A stretch of DNA of 64,000 nucleotides from Aphis gossypii (Eukaryota > Arthropoda > Insecta > Hemiptera > Aphididae): assembly GCF_020184175.1 (NCBI RefSeq), contig NC_065532.1, positions 2,790,001 to 2,854,000 of the forward strand, given 5' to 3'. Below the pieces are notes generated by a model. That model searched no databases. It was not told the origin of the DNA and was given only the letters and a program-made list of their open reading frames with translations. Positions 49,147 through 61,552 of this stretch are shown here, one piece after another; position 1 is the first letter of the stretch; every line of letters starts with the position of its first letter. Position numbers and translations under genes: made by a program.

Positions 49147-52100
49147 CTATACAAAATATTGTACCTCAAGTCCGGAAGTCATGTATTATTATTATTTATT
49201 AGCCATGGATCACACAATGTGTTTTGTTATTCCATACATTAATATACCTATATTGCCTATACGTTTCGCCACCTAACACCATGCGTATTGGACAAAAACA
49301 CCCAGACAGAATACATACCTAATACAGGAATTGAAAACTTACTCTTCTCAATACTAGTAGGTATTAAATATTAATCATTGGTGATAATTAATAAAAAAAT
49401 AAAAAACTTGAATTTACTTAATTTATAAACACGCCATATCCATATTCCGAAAAACATCGTCTTTTCGCTTATTGATTCGTTCAATGTTGATAGCTTTCTA
49501 TTGATCGCATTAAGTCTGCGTTGAAAATGAAAGAGGCTCGAACTCCGATTCCCTACGTGGTCTGTGGGCGTATATTCGAAAATCTGGCGATTACATGCGC
49601 TTATGGCTCGTCTTCAATCTTCATAGCAGTGTTTTTTTTTTATCCTGACGGTGATAGTTACCGTCTATTGCTGTTTAAGTCGTACGTCTAGGCAGCGGTG
49701 ATGGTTCAACCAATTACATCCCACCCCTGTTGTGTCGACTACAACGTCGGTGCCGCTGTCGAATTCATAAGTTGGTTAACTTTTTGAACCTAAGATTATA
49801 TTATAAAGTCTATAATATTAAGTTAAAATATAACATTATAAATCATTTGATTATATAGTCATCGATAATATTAATTTTGTAATTTTTAGATATTGTCTGA
49901 GTTTAGGAAGTATTAAACTAAATATTTCAAAAATGTATTTAAATTAAAAATTTAGAAGCTTCACATCAAATGAGTGATTCTAGGTACAAAAATATGGTCT
50001 GTAATTAATTTAAATCAAATTTTGTGAAGTTTCAATTTAATTAGTTTTGTAAGTTACACATAAAACGGGGACGAGCGAACTTTACGAATAATTATATATT
50101 TGTTTGATTTGAAAATGTTATATCGATACGACATTTAATATTTTGTCATTTATTCGAGACCCACCCTGTATATCTGTATATAACTATATAAGACTGAAGG
50201 TTAGCAGTAAAGACTCACACATAGGTAACAGTGTGTCTACACAAAAACCCATAACTCATAATTATATTATCGTATCGTTCGGCCGAAGCGAAACCTACAC
50301 CCGCCGCCGTTGCTGGACTGAACTACAGACGGTTGTATCATAATATATAATATATTAATACGGGAGACCACACCGGGTAACCGCGAACAGCGGTATCTTA
50401 TTTTAAATATAATCCAATAAACCCGTTTTCGACGTGTAGATATGTTATTAACGATCGAGATTTCGCATGAATCATTTTATCCCACAAATGGTGACAATGT
50501 TCTCCGATGGCGGTTATCTCTCTCATACACACAAACACCAATACAAAGCGATTCTTTAAAGATAACACTCATTATTTCAAAAGTATTAACGTTTCGGAAA
50601 TATAATATAATATTTATTGTAATCCGAAACGGATTTTTATTTTCCGAAAAGACCAATCTATAAAAATCAAATTTAACACGATAAATAATTGATTAGTTAA
50701 ACCTTTTAAGTTATGAGTATTTAAAGTTTAGACGAGAGAAGCAATAAACCAATCAATTTAAAATTGTTAGTTGTTAAATTATAGGTATATTTATATATAT
50801 ATATATTTTTTTTTTAATGAGAATTTGATTAGTAATATTATTAAGCAAGTACTTATCAATTATTAAAATGCAGAATTACCAAAAATTATTCATTTTAACG
50901 CGTATTGTGTTTCTGGAAATTATTTCATTCCCGCACCTCACTGTTAATTATTCCAGAAATAGTGGTAACCCAAATGTGATAAGATATGTTTGCGGGGAAT
51001 ATGTTATTTTTCTTAAAGTGATATTTTGCAACGATCGTATATAGTTTGCGCATCACTTAAAAAGTTCATTTCGATCTTTTTTAAAGACAGTTGAGTTCGA
51101 TTTTGGATTATATAACTTCCTTGTAGATCACCTGCTCTAAGATACTCTACTTCAATCATCTAAACTTTAAATACTCTAAAGCCATGACTCAAGGATAGCT
51201 AATTACCTACTAAAAAAATATTCTGATTCGGAATATGTAATAAAAAAAATATGTACTATATCATTCAAAATATTAGAAAGTAGAAACTTAATAAAACGCC
51301 TCCGATAAAAACACAGAATAAATATAATTTTTAAAACCGGGTGCTTTATGTCGCTTTTACTTAATCATAAAGAAATATTCTTCTTCTCTACTGCGCGGTG
51401 CTGTAAAAAGGAGTTTATACTTGTTTACGGTGAGTATTAATTGTTACACAATGATTTTTAAAATGGATTTTGTGATTGTACTATTGTTATTACTTATTAG
51501 TATTATTACTTAACAGTGTACATAATATGAATACGGTTAACTATTATATATTATTATTATTTACTTCATATATTTTGTATTATTAATTAATTATAGTTAT
51601 AATTTGATGTAACATTAAATTATTACTGTAATTGATTTATTTCCAGTGTAAAAAAATGGCGCTATATTTGTACATATTATAACGATGTTTTAATTTTATT
51701 TATGACAACACTATTTACAGGACAATCGTCATTAAAATAATTAACTTCGAAACAAGAATAATATCATTGGTTATAAATGTTATAACTTATAATATAGGCA
51801 ATGTTATACATTGTGCCTTTTTGTTAGTTTTAAATTATCAATATTCAATAATATAACCTATTGGTTTATTGTATTTGAACGCAAAACTATGATTTAATTT
51901 AAATAATTTCGTCCATCTTAACTTTGATATTTTCCATATTATGTATACTTCGAAGTATACGAAATCATAATTTAGATCGCTAAAGTTTATATAATGTTTA
52001 TTGTATATAATATATATATATATTTAAATGTTTTATACCATTACAGTATTTTGAAATTTTGAAATAAACTGCAACCATCAAAAAAATGCATGCTAAATAA

Positions 52101-54551
52101 TATGATATTCATTTAAAATATTATTAGTTATTTTTTTTTACTGTTATATCCTGTGTTCATTTCAACAGTATTATATACAACAAATACAATCTCTTTTCTC
52201 TATAAATTTGATATCGCACACTTATATACGAATTTCTATAAAATTAATTTTATAAAACAGAAATATTATAATTAAATGTTACATAGATAGTTTAATATAA
52301 AACAAATTGAATAGTTTTTATTGAATAACCTATTGAATTCGTTGACTTTTCCTAGAACATGATTTTTGTTGTTTTATTATATTTTAATTTTGTTCATAAA
52401 CAATTAAAATGTACACACCCCTACACAGTATAACAATGTAGTATTGTTTCGTGGTAAACAAATATACACATTTATACACGTGTATACAAGAATAAAATAA
52501 CACTTTTTTAAGCTACCACTGTGAATTTTACTCAAAATTATGTTAATGTTTTTTACCCCAAACAACTTTTCAGACATGTTTCTCTCGAATATTTTTATTT
52601 TTTTTTTTACTCTATTCAGACGTCCAAGCATAAAACTTTTTGGTCTACCATCAACTGAACACGTATAGAATTTCAAATTTATAGCAGGAAACGACGATTG
52701 AAAAGCTTTTTTAGACCAAAAATGTGTTTTCGGATTAAAATATATACACGCAGTCAGTATACAAAACCAATATACACGCTGGTATTGATAAAATATTATG
52801 TAAATCGGTGTATGTACAAACTTTTTCGATTGACTTGTTTGCTATAAAAAAAAAAAAAATACTAAAAATTTGCGTAGTAAAAAAATATATCCAAGTGAAG
52901 TGTACTTAGAAACTATACATAAACATCTGTACATACACTAAAATATTACAAATTTATTATACCGTTTATAGTTGTATAACATATAATTACAATGTGTAAA
53001 ATTCTAATAAAAATATTAATTTATTAAATTATAAAACATGTAAGACGATATCACATTAATTACCACACAGTATTGTTATTGAATATAATCAGCTTTGATT
53101 TTAACTTTTAAGTCTACAATGTGATAAATATAATATAACTACCCTGCGATCGAAACTTTATTAATATCTAGAAAGTTATAAAAACACAACACGTAGTTAT
53201 GCTTTATCAGTTATTGTTTTATTTTATCTGATTCAGATTCAAACAATCGACTAAAATAATTAAAAGAAATAAAAAGACATTACAATTTTAGCTATATAAT
53301 TTAAAAACTGTAATGTAAAACATGGAAAATTGAAAAATGTTATGAATGAAATACGACTACCCTATTAAAAATAATGATCCGTGATTTAGAATTTTATAAT
53401 CACTTTTCTTTTCATAAATTAATTCAACTGTACATATTTAGACATGCTTGCAATTGAAAAAATATGTCAATAACTAAAATTTGTTAAAAAAAATTGATAA
53501 ATATAATATTCACATGTATTGTGCATAGTGTGTAGATAATCTATGTATAAAAAAAATATACAACAAATTGTGCTAAACGTAGCTTGTTTTCTTCTAAATG
53601 TTCTATTTTTTTATAACTATTATTATAAATTGTTGTTATTGACGAGGTCGCGCAATGTATATAAAACGTATTTCATCGTCTCACGATCACGCTGACGCAT
53701 AATGTTCAGTGTATATATATATATATATCGATTTCGGCGACGCCTGCAGATAATATTTAGTGGTGGCGCCAACATAATATAGGCTCAATTTGAACGCATA
53801 TATATATTATATATACATTGGCTCCAGAGCTGCAGAGGTTATAAAAAGATCTATTATTTTAATAACGCTTATAAAACTAGCTATAGAATTACAATAAAGA
53901 AAACCACAGGAGTGGTTGACGCTTGTTTTCTCAGTTTACCAAGAAAATTCGAAAGATAAATAATTTTAATAACGATTCATTATATTGCATAAATATGTAT
54001 AATAAACTTAAAAATAAAACCTATTGAAAATGTTTATGTTTTCGTGTATTTACGGTAAACCGCAAGGATTTGTGAAAAACATATTATATTTTTAGAACTT
54101 AGGTACTGCAAACTAAACCATAATCTTTAAGGTATTACAATAAAACAACCCTATTATAATTATATATTACAAACTATTTATGAGTGGTAAACATTTTTTC
54201 TTTTACCTGTTATCAGTGTGTAACGATTAACGGTACGAGACTCGTGAAGTTTTTTTCATCCGTCTGCAGAATAGGTGAACAAATCATATGAGTCTTTGTT
54301 ACTTTGAATAATATTACGTTGCTGCTTTACTTGATGTTTTGCATCCCTCTTGGATGAGCTACACGTTAGATTAGTTACATGTTCGCAATTATAGCTCTTC
54401 TCATTTATTATATCACTTTAAAGTTTAAACTTTACAAACATATCTAAAGTGAATAAGACGCAATCAGTTCACCAAACACAATTTATTTAATTTAACAGTC
54501 ATAATTTAATACAGTATTATGATATTTTCAAATTAACGAAAAAGTATATAC
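49147..54551. other. Mostly AT-rich intergenic stretch
   Basis: No supported gene. A mixed GC patch runs from 49480 to 50400 and includes 'gagacccaccctgtatatct' (about 50156), resembling a mariner-type terminus, and 'ccgcgaacagcgg' (50382-50394), a short perfect stem. The 90-codon minus frame at 52404-52676 has no recognisable domain. TA runs occur near 52011 and 53719. Confidence 0.5.
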
Positions 54552-54794
54552 CAGGGGTGGCCAAATCGCGTCTCGCGAGCCGCATGCGGCTCGCCACATA
54601 TACTTTTGCGGCTCGCATCTTATCGTACCTAACATTTTTATAAACAATTTTTTTGTAATATGAATTTATATTAATTTATAATTTATAATAATATGATCTT
54701 TTTATTATTTTTTTTTTTTTACATTTATTTTGGCTCTTCCGTATTTATTAATACATTTGGCGGCTCGCGAGTCTCTTCTCGCTGGCCACCCCTG
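54552..54794. mobile_element. hAT-type MITE, 243 bp
   Basis: The ends are inverted repeats: CAGGGGTGGCCAAATCGCGT on the left, and CAGGGGTGGCCAGCGAGAAG when the right end is read on the minus strand, both followed by GC-rich 'gcgagccgc' words. The 8-bp flanks are gtatatac and gtatagtg, sharing their first five bases, so a decayed target duplication is likely. The AT-rich middle has no transposase frame. The CAGGGGTGGCCAA terminus is common among animal hAT elements. Confidence 0.85.
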
Positions 54795-55569
54795 GTATAG
54801 TGGTATATACTATACGAATAAACCACGTAAGTATACTCAAAGAAATTTAAATAAAAGCATAATAGTAGTATATTATCCCATATAATAGCACGATGTATCA
54901 TAATATATTTTGTGTTTTTCGTTTGATATACGATTAAAAAAGCCGTAATAGAATAGTAGAACAGTGTGATTTGAAAAAAATATTCTATATTATATATTAT
55001 TATATGGGTGGCGATGGCGGGTGCGTATAAGGTCGTTCCGTCATCTTAACAATAATATGTAGACATTAAAAAAACTTGTGATGTAAGAAATTAACCATTT
55101 TTAGTATACCTATCAAAAGTTTGTATTTCATCAAAGTCCGAATACCGGGCTGAAATAAATGGTAGCTTATTCGTGTATAATACTCGTACATCATCATATT
55201 ATAATTTATAATATCGTTGACGTTGAACAACTTCGACCGGAGACGCGATGACCGTAATAGGTTGGTACGTTCAAAATAATATTACGCGAACCTATGTAGG
55301 TATGTATTATAATACCGATTCGCATATTATATAGTCTCCGTCTATTCGTTCGTCCATCTCCAGTTTCGACGAGCGTGGTGGCATTCGGATTGCGTGCCTC
55401 GACACCACCCGTCTGTCTTATATTATATATTGCCATTTGACCTACCACGTGACTTGCGTACCTATTCATAATACACCTATCTTTACCATTAATAGGGAGG
55501 GGGGGTGAAATGTTTGGGGGGTGATAGTTCGCTGGGAAAACTCTGCTGTGGACTACATACATTGAAACT

Positions 55570-55593
55570 TATATATATATATATATATATATA
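55570..55593. repeat. (TA)n microsatellite
   Basis: An uninterrupted alternating TA run of about 24 bases. Confidence 0.9.
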
Positions 55594-55724
55594 GTATATA
55601 CATTATAATATATTATACACTTGCAATCGCCTATATTCTATATTTACTTAAGTCTATCGTCTGATAAGCAGTTTTTTTTCATATGATTATGTGTTTTATT
55701 TCTGAAAACAGCCATAGCACACGT

Positions 55725-55748
55725 TCTCTTTCTCTCTCTCTCTCTCTG
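55725..55748. repeat. (CT)n microsatellite
   Basis: About 24 bases of CT repeat (ttctctttctctctctctct and onward). Confidence 0.9.
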
Positions 55749-58207
55749 TTTACCTGATGCATATGTATATACATATAATATATATGTATACTGTGATGGT
55801 GGTCTGCATTTCTTGCTACGTGAACACAGAAAATTAAAATCATCATGTATCACTATATTCGTATTATTGTAAACAATGCACTGGGTGGGGTCACGGTAAT
55901 AGGAACAACTCAAGATATTTTGAACGTTCAAAATTTTTATTTATATTTTCTGATAAAAAGAAGTGCCATTTTAAGTAATAAATTTAAAATTGAGAATATG
56001 ACACCACCTTGTTTGTAAAACGAAGTAAGTTGGTCCAAAAAGTTTGAGCGAACGCGCTAAAAGAATTTACGAAGTTTTTGCTTTTATTGAATTTTTTAAG
56101 AGAACATACGATAAACGACACTCCACCGTTCCATGGTGAAAATCACGATATAAAGTATAAACAACAAAGTATAGGTATAATTTGGACTATTCGATAATTA
56201 GATTCTTCGGTAGGCACTAACGTAGCGTAGCGTTTAGTAATAATAATAATTTAATAACAATACTATGATAATATAGGTTGCTTACCACATCATCCGCAAA
56301 ATAAAACCAAGGGAATCCAAATCTGGATATAAAAATACTAATCAAAAACGTGGAATTGTTCAAGATGCTTAGAAATAGTTCTAAGACCTATGTAAGTCCC
56401 CTCCCCACTTTTTGTATCTATATCCTATCTACAGATAGTAATATACATATAGAAGTGATAATTAACGTCCATAGTGGTTTTTATCATTATTTTTTTAATA
56501 ATAATGCAATTTAACAGTTTCAGTACACTATTTATTCACACTGTTACGTATAGACTAGATTAAACATTAATTTGAATTATCTTATTCAAAGTAAACCGTT
56601 TATTATTTAGAAACATGATATTAACAAAACAAACAACAAAAGAAATATAAAAACGATTAACTTCTAGTAACGTATAATATTATATATTAAGATTTAGTAT
56701 ATAAATAAGTAATTTACGAGCGGCATTATTGAATGTACGGAATACGTGATTAGATATACTAAAGAAAAAATAGGTTCCACTTACTGTTGTCTGGATTACG
56801 ATGATTCGATAGTCAAATTGGCAATTGCACTCCTTAGCCGTTTCAATCCGTTAGTCTTACACAAGGACAATAAGTGCATACGTTGATAAAAAAAAATCAT
56901 TTATAAATGGTAGTAAAGAATGAATTTGTAAATAATAAAAGCAATTTTGTGTAGATCAATTTAAAAATGTAAATACACCTATTTAAATTGTTGTTTAAAA
57001 CTTCTAAATCGAATTTAATAAAAATATTTTTAAGAGTTTTGAACTTTATAGTTATAAGTTTCATTATTGTCGATTATTAAATACCTTATCAATTTAGCAA
57101 ATTGTGCTAAAATGTCGTTATAAGAAATCTAATATTTGTAATCTCCTTAAAAATATATAATACTGATGACAAATGGTAGAATTATAATTTCCATGAAATG
57201 AAATAGATAGTTTCGTTTTATTCTGTGTTTATTATCTATTTCAGTGTTTGCACATTCAAACAGTTGTACACAGTGTTTAATGTTTGGCCTCCGGAAAGGC
57301 TATTGGGAGTTAGTGGTACCAACAATTTGTTTATTTATAGTTATATCAAATGATTTTTTTGAAGTTATATATTTTATGAAGTTTACTACATAGTTTATTT
57401 TGTCAAACAATTTATACATACAAATATTAATATTAGTATATTACTATCACATAACTTGAATTTGTGTTTGAATTGTAAGTATTTAACAGTAAGTAGTAGG
57501 CAGCTTAATCGATTTGAGTGACTAGTTCAACGCACAAAACCAAAACAAGAATTTAAATAAAACGGACTGTTATATTGGTAAGTTGGCAATAGAATTCATT
57601 TTACGTTATCAATTTATAAATAAAGTAGGTACAACTGTATAGTTTAGAAATCCGGTTATTTACGAGTACGACGAATGTCGAATATATTAATGACCAGGTT
57701 ATTAATTTGTGTATAAATTTGGAAATTTTGGTTACATTAAAATGTTAAGTTCTATAGAATATATTATAATTACAGTGAGTACAATTAGTTATACACAAAC
57801 GATTATGATAAGATTATAAGAAGTAAGTACAAAATAATATACTTTTTCCGCACTGGTATTGTTTAAGTGATAACAGCATCGACTCCTAGTTATTGTAGTC
57901 TTTCGAGTGCGCTACTGTCGATAATATTCACACTCGGATTCTCTCTCGTTGACTTATTATATAATATATAAAATATGGAACCCGACGTAGAAATCTGACC
58001 AGACAGTTTTTTCATTAATTATTTTTATCTATTTAAACTTTTGTGTGTGTGTGTAATAATATCGACAAACGCTCATCGTCATCGTTGGTTTTCGAACGTA
58101 TCATCGTAACGGCCCACTTATAGTGTGCACAACACACACACTACACACATTTTATATATTAATATTATATACGACATAGTACGTATGTCCTATAAAATAT
58201 ATATTTA

Positions 58208-58238
58208 TGTATGTATGTGTGTGTGTGTGTGGTGTGTG

Positions 58239-58273
<35 letters not shown>

Positions 58274-58275
58274 AT
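58208..58275. repeat. (GT)n microsatellite, compound
   Basis: About 68 bases of GT repeat, interrupted by ggtg and tttg. The threonine/histidine-rich minus-strand frame at 58165-58359 is a translation of this repeat. Confidence 0.95.
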
Positions 58276-59177
58276 TTGAGCGATAACGTTTTTGTCAATA
58301 CTCCTCCGCCGCCTCACGCTCGACCGGATCGCGATTTGTTCGTCTGAAGTTTGAAACATATATTTTTGTCGTTATGAAAACAGAGTAATCTTCTTAAATT
58401 TTTATTTTTATTTTTTTATTATTACTTGTTTCTGCAGCGTATCGTCAGAAAGCATATTTTTATTTCTATCGATGAAATAATATCCTTTCGAGTATTCAAG
58501 AGTTTTCAAGTGATAGAGTGAGACGGCAGGATAAAACACACACTGGCAAATATTAACAGGAAACAACTAGGTATTTATATTGTATTAGCTTGCTCTCAAA
58601 CTTTCGGAAAACGCGAAATTGATTTCCGCCAGCACTCGCGTTGTTTGACCGACCGATACTTTTTGTTAACATGGTATTATGGTAGCGTGTAGGTATAATA
58701 ATAATATTAATAATATACAATAGCAAGATTCTTTATAAATTAATTCCGTATTATGTACAAATTATCCGAGTAATGCGATCCACTGTAATATACTATAATA
58801 TACTAATATGCCAATGATTTGTTGGAAATATGTATTTATATAAATTATAACTTGTTGAATTATTTTCAAAGAACTATATAAAATCGCAACAATTTAACGA
58901 ATACATATAAAGTGCTCAAATGGTAACTTATCCATTTCGGTTTTTATTCATCCTGCTGTTAACTTAAAATCGTTTTTCACAACAGACCGAAGGGTGTATT
59001 GAGAACATTTTTTTCTCATTTTGACATCATTATAGTTATTTTATGATTTTCTCGTAATATTACGTTTAATTTGTTTAAATTATATATTTTAGGTATGCTA
59101 AGAAATTCTGTACAACAAAAAATGTTAAATATTCACCTGACTTGTTAAATTTATAGCTGTTCTAAAAATAAAAACAG

Positions 59178-59585
59178 TTTAGGGCCAGAGGCGTTAATAA
59201 GGGAAGAATAAGGAGACTATTAGACTAAGATTCGATAAAAATTTGAATAACACCCAAACAACAATTTAAAAACATAGCATAAAAAAATATTTCTTAGATT
59301 TAATCGAGGATTTAATGAAATAAAAATGCCCTACTCTCCAAAAATCGGATCATATTTGTGCATATTGTCAGATGAAAAGCATATAATAATATAATATTGC
59401 TAACTAAAAACTTTTAACTAGGTTAAAATTCTGACTTATTTATAAAATACAAATTAATGTTTATTATTCATTTATTTTATTTTATTAATGCTAATAATTT
59501 TACAATATATATTGTATAATATAATATGTATTTGTATTTAATTTTTAAAATAAATATATAATCTGGGCCCTAGACTCTAGAGTAC
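59178..59585. mobile_element. Possible degraded hAT-like MITE
   Basis: The left edge 'cagtttagggccagaggcgt' and the minus-strand reading of the right edge 'ctctagagtctagggcccag' share 'tagggcc(c)aga' in inverted orientation, about 400 bases apart. No target duplication was confirmed and the interior is AT-rich, so the call is tentative. Confidence 0.25.
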
Positions 59586-61459
59586 AACAAAATATGTGCT
59601 ACACGATTATTAACTTGAGAGAAAATTATATGATAACAATTTCTTTTAGTTTTTTTTATCTTTTTATTTACTATTTATTCGTTAAAAATATCTCTACATC
59701 AGGAATTGTCTTTTTCAGTCATTGCGTGGGATTTCCAATAAATGTATGAGTGAACATTTTCAAATATACAATCATATTTTGGTTTTTATCCACTATAAAA
59801 AGAAACTTAGGTAATTTTATTTACTATTTATAATACCTAAAGAAAAGTATTTATTGAATTATCGTTTTTACAATATGTTTAATTTGTCAATAAAAACTAT
59901 AAATAAATATTATAAAGTTGATAAGCGGTCTATCAGAGCGTTAGGTTGTTCAATCCGTACCTGATACAGCGTAAAATAAAATTAATGTTAGTTGGCTTTC
60001 AATCATTAGATACTATAAAATAAACGGCCCATGTTTAGTCTAACCATTAATGCTATAAATAAAATTATTATTGTTATAACACTTGTTACTTTTTTGTTCA
60101 AACCATACTTTTCCAATATTGCCTGTTACACCTAAATTTCAATCAAGACGGTTGCAGCTGTTTTAAACATATTTTGAAATAATTATTGTGATATATTTGT
60201 GTAGGTATTCATTTCGACTATAATTTGTCATTTAAAATTAATCATAAGCGAATATTAAATAAATCATACATGAATACATGATGATTGGCTTCATTAATAG
60301 AAATACTCAACAATTTAATAATTTATTTTTCTTTAAAACTTTATGTATTGTTCACTTGTACGTTATTACTTAGAATTTGGCTCCATTAATGTGATCACAA
60401 AATTTATTAACTCATATCAATAATCTTTATGTTGCTTAATACACATTTTAAATAGGTTAACCGTTATGTGTACCATTTTTGGTTTATGGATCATTTACCA
60501 TTCGAGCTAACTTAAAAAGTAGCGAACATGCCTTATTTGCTAAGAATGCAATCACTTTATGAAAAAGTTTGAAATTTTTATTTAAGTTCATTATATGATT
60601 ATAAAATGTGATTTTGCATCGAAATTAATGATTTTCAATCGTGTTCAAAGTATCGTACATATATAGCCCACTGACAATGTCAGATTTAAATATAATTCGA
60701 TGATTAATAATAATTTCGTTAGTTAGGTAATATTGTTTAATAGTAACTATAATTAATAATACTAATTTTTTTAATAATTGCATTAAATTTATAAATTTAT
60801 AATATTAATATAAATAAATACATTTTTGTTTTTTTTTTAAAATTTTTTTTTACCAAAAATATTGAGTTTATAAGATATCAAAAGGCTGATTGAAAATGTT
60901 GTCTGGTGGACTGAAGGATATTTTCCTGTGTTTAAAGTGTATTTACGTGTACCATATAGTAGGTACACATAACACTTTTTGGCAAAGTTCAGTGTACCAA
61001 TAATTGTACACAAAAACTTATTAAAAAAACAATAAGAGTACACTAAAAATGATACTCGTGGTTCACCAGGAAATGTACCGAAAAATAACGTAGCGGTTAA
61101 CCTGATTTAAAGAAAGTAGTATATACTAAGATTTATGACTAATATTTCTATATCTATTAAAGCTTATAATGTTGTTCAATATTCTATTGGTCTAGATTCC
61201 TTGATCATAATAAAACAATTGGAAATTGTAATATTTTAATATGATTTAATAAATGGGAATATCGATGGCCAATAATTATTGGTTCAAATCGTACAATTAC
61301 GTATTCGCTTTCCTTCATATTTTTGTAATAGTAATGGTAAAAAATTATTTATTGTCCCATATTTTTGAAAAATGCTGATGCTGGTTCATGTTGCCTTCCT
61401 GCTTTAAACATATAGCTAATAAAATGTCCTCTTCATTAGATTTTTTTCATCAAATCATG

Positions 61460-61552
61460 ACAGCTTTTATTTTAGTTTTTTCACATTTAATTAGGTTATA
61501 AGGCACCTTGGTCTAATAAACTGTTTGTAAATAAATAAAATAAAATAAATAA
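61460..61552 (+). repeat. Possible LINE 3' end with (AAATA)n tail
   Basis: The segment 'ggcaccttggtctaataaac', then 'tgtttgtaaataaataaaat', resembles the 3' ends of insect non-LTR retrotransposons, which often finish with 'aataaactgttt' and a short A-rich tandem tail. No reverse transcriptase frame lies upstream, so at most a 5'-truncated copy is present. Confidence 0.25.

Larger units (their letters stand above)
54795..58207. other. AT-rich intergenic stretch with GC patches
   Basis: No supported gene. GC-richer patches occur at 55000-55050 and 55220-55560. The latter carries a 118-codon minus frame (55206-55562) with no domain and no splice support. (TA)n at 55570-55593 and (CT)n at 55725-55748 are present. 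Confidence 0.5.

Noticed and set aside
52404..52676. 90-codon minus-strand frame
   Set aside because: The first half is Lys/Arg-rich because of a poly-A/T run and the second is random-looking. No family resemblance was found.
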